64,000 bases of DNA from Chelonoidis abingdonii (Eukaryota; Chordata; Testudines; Testudinidae), in contig NC_133777.1 of the NCBI RefSeq assembly GCF_003597395.2, positions 10,582,504 to 10,646,503 on the forward strand. Direction: 5' to 3'. The position numbers and the translations under genes were made by a program. The notes under the pieces were generated by a model that saw only the letters and a list, made by a program, of their open reading frames with translations, did not search any database and was not told where the DNA came from. Of this stretch, positions 58,033-64,000 are shown piece after piece; position 1 is the first letter of the stretch; every line of letters starts with the position of its first letter.

Positions 58033-61000
58033 GTCCTGCCATATAAAGCATGGTTGTAGTCTGAAAAGTGATTGGATAAAAATAGCACTGCTCTGTCTCT
58101 GGCAGATCTGCTCCCTACGTGAAATTATCATCTACTCAGTTTAGGGGCAAAATGTATGTATGTATATGTATTTTTAATTCCTATTAGCCCTGCTGAACCA
58201 TCTGAGCTAGGGAAGTGAGCTGGATTCTTTTCCCCTTTGTGCGTAAGCAACAGCATTGCTACAGCTGTGCGAAATTGTTTGCAGGCAAGGGGTGAGAGAG
58301 ATCAGAGGGTATAATTTGTTCTGTCAAAGCTTTTTAGGGTAGGTGATGGGAAAGAAGGAAGAGCCCAGCTTGACTCTCTTATGTAATGAAGTGAGTTTGT
58401 AGGACTGGTAACTAGCATGTCCTCCCCCTGCCCCCATAAACTGAAACAGCATTAATGGTGGCAAACTTCAAACCCCGAAGTGTGATAGGGTGGTTTCTTT
58501 ATTGCTCTTCAGAGTAGATCTGCACTTAAAAACAAAGCAAAAAAAAAAACCCTTCACAACCAAAACTCCTGTTGTGAGGACTACACAGTTTCCATCACTC
58601 TTCTATGGAAGCTTTTTTTCTTTTGTGTTCGTTACAGGATGAGATCTGTTCAAACCATTCCCTTTCAGCTTCTCTTAATAAGCCTCCAAATAGTGAGATA
58701 CTCAATGTTGAGGAATGTTTTTGTTTTTAGGTAGAGATGCCATTAGCAGAGAGAACAAGGTATATTGGAATAACAGTCACACGTGTGCATACGCTAATTA
58801 GATCTGCAAGTGCATGTGTATATTTAAGACATACACTGAAGTGGCTTCTTTCCATAGCAGAGCTTTTCAAATACTGCATATGGTACTGAATCCTTGAAGA
58901 TACTCAAAAAGCAGCCTAATTTGTATTTAAAGGGAAACAAGTTGAGCTGTATTATCTACAGCTGTCACACTTATGGAAAAAAATCATCTTCACTGATGGA
59001 TTTCCGTTCAGCTAATTTTCCATGACTGGATAAAGCTTGTTTTGTTTCTGTCCCACATAGATCTGGCTGGCTGCCCTTGCTCCTTCCTTGTTCTTTTGTG
59101 TAAGGCTGTCCTCCAGTCCTTCATATTTGACTTCCAGATAGTGACCTTCACAGGCTGTTTCCATTGGGAAAAATCCGTGACTTTTTCCACCTCTGCCCAC
59201 TATGGGGAGAGCCCTCTCTTAAAGGCCTCCTCTATGCTGGTTCTCAGTCAATAATTTAAACTGCGTTTAAACACAGTTCCAGCTAAAGTCATCTTTTCAT
59301 CATTTTGGCCACAGTGGAGAACACGCTCCTGTGATCCTGAACTTGGTCTTCTGCCCTCATACTAGTAAGGGTGGGGGCCCTTTATATATAGAGTTCCCTG
59401 GGAAAGGCATTCTGGGCTGACCAGAGGAGCAGTTATGGAGAGCTGCATCCATCCATCTTTGCTGAATGCAAGTATGCCATAGCAGAGCTCCCTTGAAGTT
59501 ATGCAGTGTGGTGCATGCTCAGGTCGAAGAGGGTTTGTAAGAGAATCCCATGCTCCATGAGGACAAAAACAGTCTAATTCTTTTCCGTCCCTTAGGTATT
59601 CCTTATACCAAGTGCTATCACTTCCTTCAGACCTCAGCAGTGCCTGCCCTGTAATTGAGATGGCAGGTGATCTCCCTAATGACGCCATTCTGTGTGAGGT
59701 GACAGACAGCTAGCACTTCCAGAGGGGTGTCAGGAACAATCCTGCATTGGCAGGAGGTGGAGTAGACTATTAAGACTCTGCATTTCACTTTGTCCCTTGC
59801 CCCATTATGCATGACATTGCTAACTGTTGTCACACTAGTAACCAGGAACGTTAATGTCATGAGCCAAATCTCCTTCAGTGAGTAGATGGTAACAACTCCT
59901 GGCACACAGGGAGATTTTAGTTATTCACTCCTGAACTACTCTCTTCTGTGTGTGGAGTGCATGGGTCTAGTAGATGCTCAGAGGAGTTTACCAAATTAAG
60001 AGGTGAAGGGCTGAATCAGTGGCTAGCTCAAAATGAAATTCTATATGTATCTGGACGTGTGTGTGTGTGAGAGAGAGAGCGCGAGAGCATGCTGGCGGAG
60101 CAAGCTAAAGCATTGAATTCTTACATCTGGAGTCTTGGCTTCAAATTCTGGCTTTGGTACAGAGCTAGTTCTATGAATGTGCAGACGCTGGATGTGTGTG
60201 GTACCACCCTACCTACCCCCCTTTTCCTCCAGTGACCCAAGGGCTGGAACTGGAACTGGTAGAAATTGGGGTGCCTCATTTTTTTTTTTAATTCTATTTA
60301 AATGTTTTTAGAATGAAGAGACTTACAGGAAGGGGTTTGGTTGGTGGGGCAGGAGAGGAGTGGGATTAAGACACTGACTCCACCCAGAAGTAATTTTTCC
60401 TTCCTTTAAGATATTTAAGACCGCTAGTGTTTGGATCATGTGCTTGGGTAAAAATGACTTGGTACATTTCTAGTGATTTATGTGCACAACAGGGAGCTTG
60501 GCACCACTGAGTCTTGCCATTGAGACATGCAGGTTTGGAATAGCAGAACTGAACTCTATAAACAGAGCTGTGTTTGTGGGGCAAGTGTTGGCAGTGGAGC
60601 TTGCACTACCTGGCTAAAACCTAGTGCTTTTTTGTCTGACTTGTATGGACACTAATACTTCTCTTTTAACTGGACTAACTGTACTGCTGTCCTTGTTGTG
60701 GGTCTCCCCTGAGTATACCCCATAGGTGGCAGGCCTCAGTCTCTCAACTTGCCTACCCTTACACCAAGACTTGGGTTACAACCCCCTGTGTACCAACCCT
60801 GACTTTCAGTAGGTCCAGTTGGCATTTTAGGCCTTGTGGTTGACTTTTCCCTGGGAGCTGAGACTAGTGGTTAATAGTCAGGCACCACAAAGCTGCTTCT
60901 CGCAGTGTTAATATTAACAGCAGGAATACAGCTTTCAGAGATGTGGGTTAAAGGTAACACACAGACCTAACCATGTGGCTCTTAGCTGCTCCTGGGCTAG

Positions 61001-61151
61001 ATGCCTAGGCCTGCTTAGAGAGAACTTGCCTCCTCTCAGCTCCTATATCTCCCAGTCTGTGTCCGCTTGTGAGCTCTTTCACTGACACCTTGGGCTATCT
61101 CCTCTACTCACCAAAATTTCCTCCTTCTCTAAAGCCTTTGAAGTTTTCCAA
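58033..61151. other. Unique non-coding DNA, no gene seen
   Basis: Contains a compound (TG)n(AG)n microsatellite at about 60057-60087. Short frames at 59008-59254 and 59362-59905 have no recognised domain and overlap on opposite strands. Confidence 0.5.
60057..60087. repeat. Compound (TG)n(AG)n microsatellite
   Basis: A GTGTGTGTGTGTG run passes directly into GAGAGAGAGAGCGCGAGAG. Confidence 0.85.
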
Positions 61152-61430
61152 GGGCTTGTCTACACTTACAGCACTACAGTGGCACAGCTGCATCACTGAG
61201 TGCTTGGTGAAGATGCTACCTGTGCTGTTGGGAGGACATCTCCCATCAGCGTAGTTACTCCACCTCCCTGAGAGGTGATACCTGTGTCGATGTGAATAGC
61301 CTGTCTGTCAGCATAGTGCTGTCTACTACACCTGGAGTTAGGTCAGTATAACTACAACACTCAAGGGTGTGGGAAATCAAAAGCTGATCGATATAGTTAT
61401 GCCAACATAAGTTGGTAGCTTAGACCAAGG
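61152..61430. mobile_element. MITE, turtle GTCTACAC family
   Basis: The left end GGGCTTGTCTACACTTACAG pairs with the right end, in reverse complement CCTTGGTCTAAGCTACCAAC. Interior modules 'GAAGATGCTACCTGTGC', 'CTCCACCTCCCTGAGAGG' and 'CACTCAAGGGTGTGG' are characteristic of a short element I recognise as frequent in turtles. No clear target duplication. Non-coding. Confidence 0.75.
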
Positions 61431-64000
61431 TTAAGAGATTAATGCTCCCTTTGATCACTCTTCTCAGCATGTCACCTGATCTGGGCCTGTGAAGTCTCTT
61501 TTCTCGTGGCTATAAAGGGTATTTGCATTTTGCAGGGGTGTTCTTTATCTGGGCCATTGTTTCACCTGTTCTTGGTTTCTTTACCTGTCCCTCTTGATCT
61601 AACTCCATAGCAAGTAACTCCTCATAAACAACCACACAGGAACCTGCACCGTATTAAACACTTTCCTGGTTTATCACAACTGCTTTCCAATTTCTAGTTT
61701 GCTGGCAAACTACTTAGTGAGGAGGTTTTGGTTTCTACTTTCTAACAAAGTAGAACTGTCTGTCTAAGGAGGTAGAATTTTCAAATGGAGGAACCCATTG
61801 TGGACCAGGAATAGATGTGCTAATCCATTGTGTATTTGCATTGTCACAAATGGTATAAACCTGTAGTAGTTGAGGTATGGAACTATGAACCATACAAACT
61901 AGTGATGGAAGAGACTGCTTGGGTCCTCTAGGCTATCCCCTTGCCAGTGGAGAATCCCTTTATCTTAAGTATTGCAGATAGCTGCAGGTTGTCTCCAAAC
62001 AATGTTACCAGTCTGGTCTGATCTGTACCATAGGGAATATGGGAAAGAGGTAGCTTCTGAAGGTGAAGGCCCGTTCCCCCCGTGACCATCTTTATCCCAA
62101 TCCTGCAAAAGTGGAATACAAACAACTGCTTTAACTGATGCATCTGTTTTGTTAGATTCCTGGAAGGGAATTTGCAAAAGCCCCAGAAAGGAAATCCACC
62201 TTTTCAGTGAGAATGCTCATTTTGATAAGCTGCCAGTTCTGAGCTAAGCCTCATTTAATAAAGATTTTAGTCTGTGGGGACCTGTCAGTAGAAGCTGAAT
62301 TTGGGGAGAGTCTTATTCTTTCCATAGTGTGTGGAGGCTTTCAGCCATTGTTACAGAGAAACTGGATTAGAGTAACCAATTTAGAGGGACCCCTACCCTT
62401 ACAGTAAGGGAGTGTTTCCTTGCTGTAAAATGGAGATTAGACTGTGTGGTAACAACCGAGGGAAAGAATGGGTTGTACTTTAATTTTAACCCATTGGAAC
62501 ACCAGTATTCCGTTGCTGAGTAGTATGGCTTGGGTTTGAATTTGCAGTTAGAGAAAATACCAGTTTCATGCTAAATTATTCCTTCGTACTGGGTGGTTTG
62601 GGTTCTTATTAGCTAACATTTTGTTTTGTACTGGGGGCCACTGAAATAAATTCTAGACCTTGCCCCCATGTGACCTGTGGTAATTAAGGGGTCCAACCTT
62701 ACCTGCATCATCCTCTGTTGCAGCCCTGGCATTCTACAAAGATCTGGAAAGACCTCTGACTAGTCAACTTCTGGAGCCCACGTACCTTTAAGTGGCAACA
62801 GTTTGTGTCATGTACACTGGCCAGACTGGAATACAAGCCTCCAGTGCTGAATGTATTCATTGTAAAATGAGGGGCAGGGGGAAGGGCAGTGATGGATGCT
62901 TAGTCAAACTCTAACTGCAGTCTCAGGGCTTATCTATGTGCAGACACTCAGGAAAATTAATCTGAATTAATGAAAGCTGCACACTTAAAGCAGACTAATT
63001 ACAATACATTAAACCTACTAAAGTGAATGAAGATAAATTATCGCATGGTCTGGGGAAGATCTGGAAGGTCAGCTGCTTCCTTCACATTACCAGTTTTAAG
63101 AAACTGTCAGCATTGAAAGGCAATGAGCAGTGTTTGCAGTGGATAGGAGAAATGGGACTCCCTACTGGGCTTCTTAATGAGCGAGATGTGCTGGCCCTCT
63201 TTGTACCAGAGGCAAAGGTGGAGGAAATAGCTCCGGGGCTACTCTATATCCTCAGGATGTCGTGTCTCCCACCCGCCACACTCGTTACTGGTATCACTCA
63301 TTGGAATAAATAGGTATGAGTGCTCTATTGGCAGTGGACCAGTTTGCTTCATTTGTTCTTCTGGATGAGCATCTTTCTCTTCCCACACTCCTTTAACCGC
63401 CCTGCTTTTATTTTATATCTCAAGTTGCTGTGTGTAAATCCGGAAGGAACATTAGTCATAGATTGCAGTGAAAGCTTGCTTCTGGCAAAGGCTAATTATA
63501 AAGCAAACTATAAATAGTTCAGTCCAGCAGTGATTAAACTAACTGTACTGTTGGGATCCTCTCAAACTGTAGACACTTAGTTTAAAATCCATAACTGTCC
63601 ACTGGACTGAAATAGTTGAATTTTAAGCAGAAGCAATTTTTTTAGTTCAGTGGTGGAAGATGCAACACAAGTATATTGCAGCCAAATTCTTATCACTGCA
63701 CCTAACTCAGAAAGTTTGCTCATTGAAATCTTGTCTCTGTAGTTTAGTCTGGACCAAATATCACTGTAGACTGGATAGCGTCTGACTAACAGTTGTTACA
63801 CTTCATCCACTTCTGTAATGCAGGTGAAGTATTCCTGAAGTGTAAAGTAAATGGGTGGCTTTGGTTTGGGCCTTATGAAAAGTCCAATATGCAGATCAAG
63901 TGCCTCTCTTTTGGTTTGATGGTGAGGCCATATAATTGGCACTATATTTTACTGTGGTAGTGAAAATGACTGGCTCACTCATGGATCAATAGGTTGTGAT
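61431..64000. other. Unique non-coding DNA, no gene seen
   Basis: AT-rich sequence up to the window end. The 96-codon frame at 63023-63313 on + has no recognised domain and no clear splice context. No transposon end seen. Confidence 0.5.

Noticed and set aside
1..64000. CRISPR arrays, operons, prophage or bacterial systems
   Set aside because: Composition, repeats and transposon families are vertebrate. No regularly spaced direct repeats or compact gene runs occur.

Overview
The window looks like nuclear DNA of a turtle (Testudines). Three kinds of evidence support this. CR1 LINE copies end in 3' tails I recognise from chelonian genomes. There are many short terminal-inverted-repeat (TIR) elements whose ends carry a 'GTCTACAC' core. 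Large PIF/Harbinger-type elements carry decayed Myb/SANT-like (MSANTD-type) coding sequence, a combination common in turtle assemblies. Species cannot be read from the sequence. I found no host protein-coding exon, rRNA or tRNA that I can defend. The unique parts are moderately AT-rich, full of stops and free of recognisable domains, as expected of a large intron or intergenic DNA. A run of 100 N at 39601-39700 marks an assembly gap.

Layout. 1-430 is a CpG-containing stretch I cannot assign. 431-8339 is unique DNA with one hAT-like element (3783-4573). 8340-11072 is a 2.7 kb TIR element with a GC-rich, exon-like core. 11073-23460 is mostly unique DNA with small TIR elements (11536, 21567, 22511) and a GC-rich inverted-repeat island (18630-19240). 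23461-27507 is a transposon cluster: a Harbinger-like MITE with TAA target duplication, a 5'-truncated CR1 on the + strand, a hAT-like element with a 19-bp perfect palindrome, and a small TIR element. 30569-31600 is a Tigger/pogo-like element with a long internal inverted repeat.

33494-35559, 39503-44802 and 51892-56862 are three large related Harbinger-type elements. All carry fragments of a Myb/SANT-like DNA-binding gene. Two have exact TTA target duplications. The third has been split by a CR1 on the - strand and carries a ~385 bp duplicated block on either side of it. Between them lie a second Tigger-like element (46633-47098), a MITE (47178-47476) and a probable solitary LTR (about 48938-50490). 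A CR1 tail (57704-58032) and a MITE (61152-61430) close the annotated part.

No genes work together here in the sense of a pathway. The story is one of nested and rearranged transposons. The most interesting feature is the group of mosaic Harbinger derivatives: Myb/SANT modules in both orientations, a 1.1 kb internal tandem duplication, and a gap that could hide further coding sequence. Second is the 8340-11072 element, whose core has a Kozak-context ATG, a consensus 5' splice site, a long T tract and an AG.
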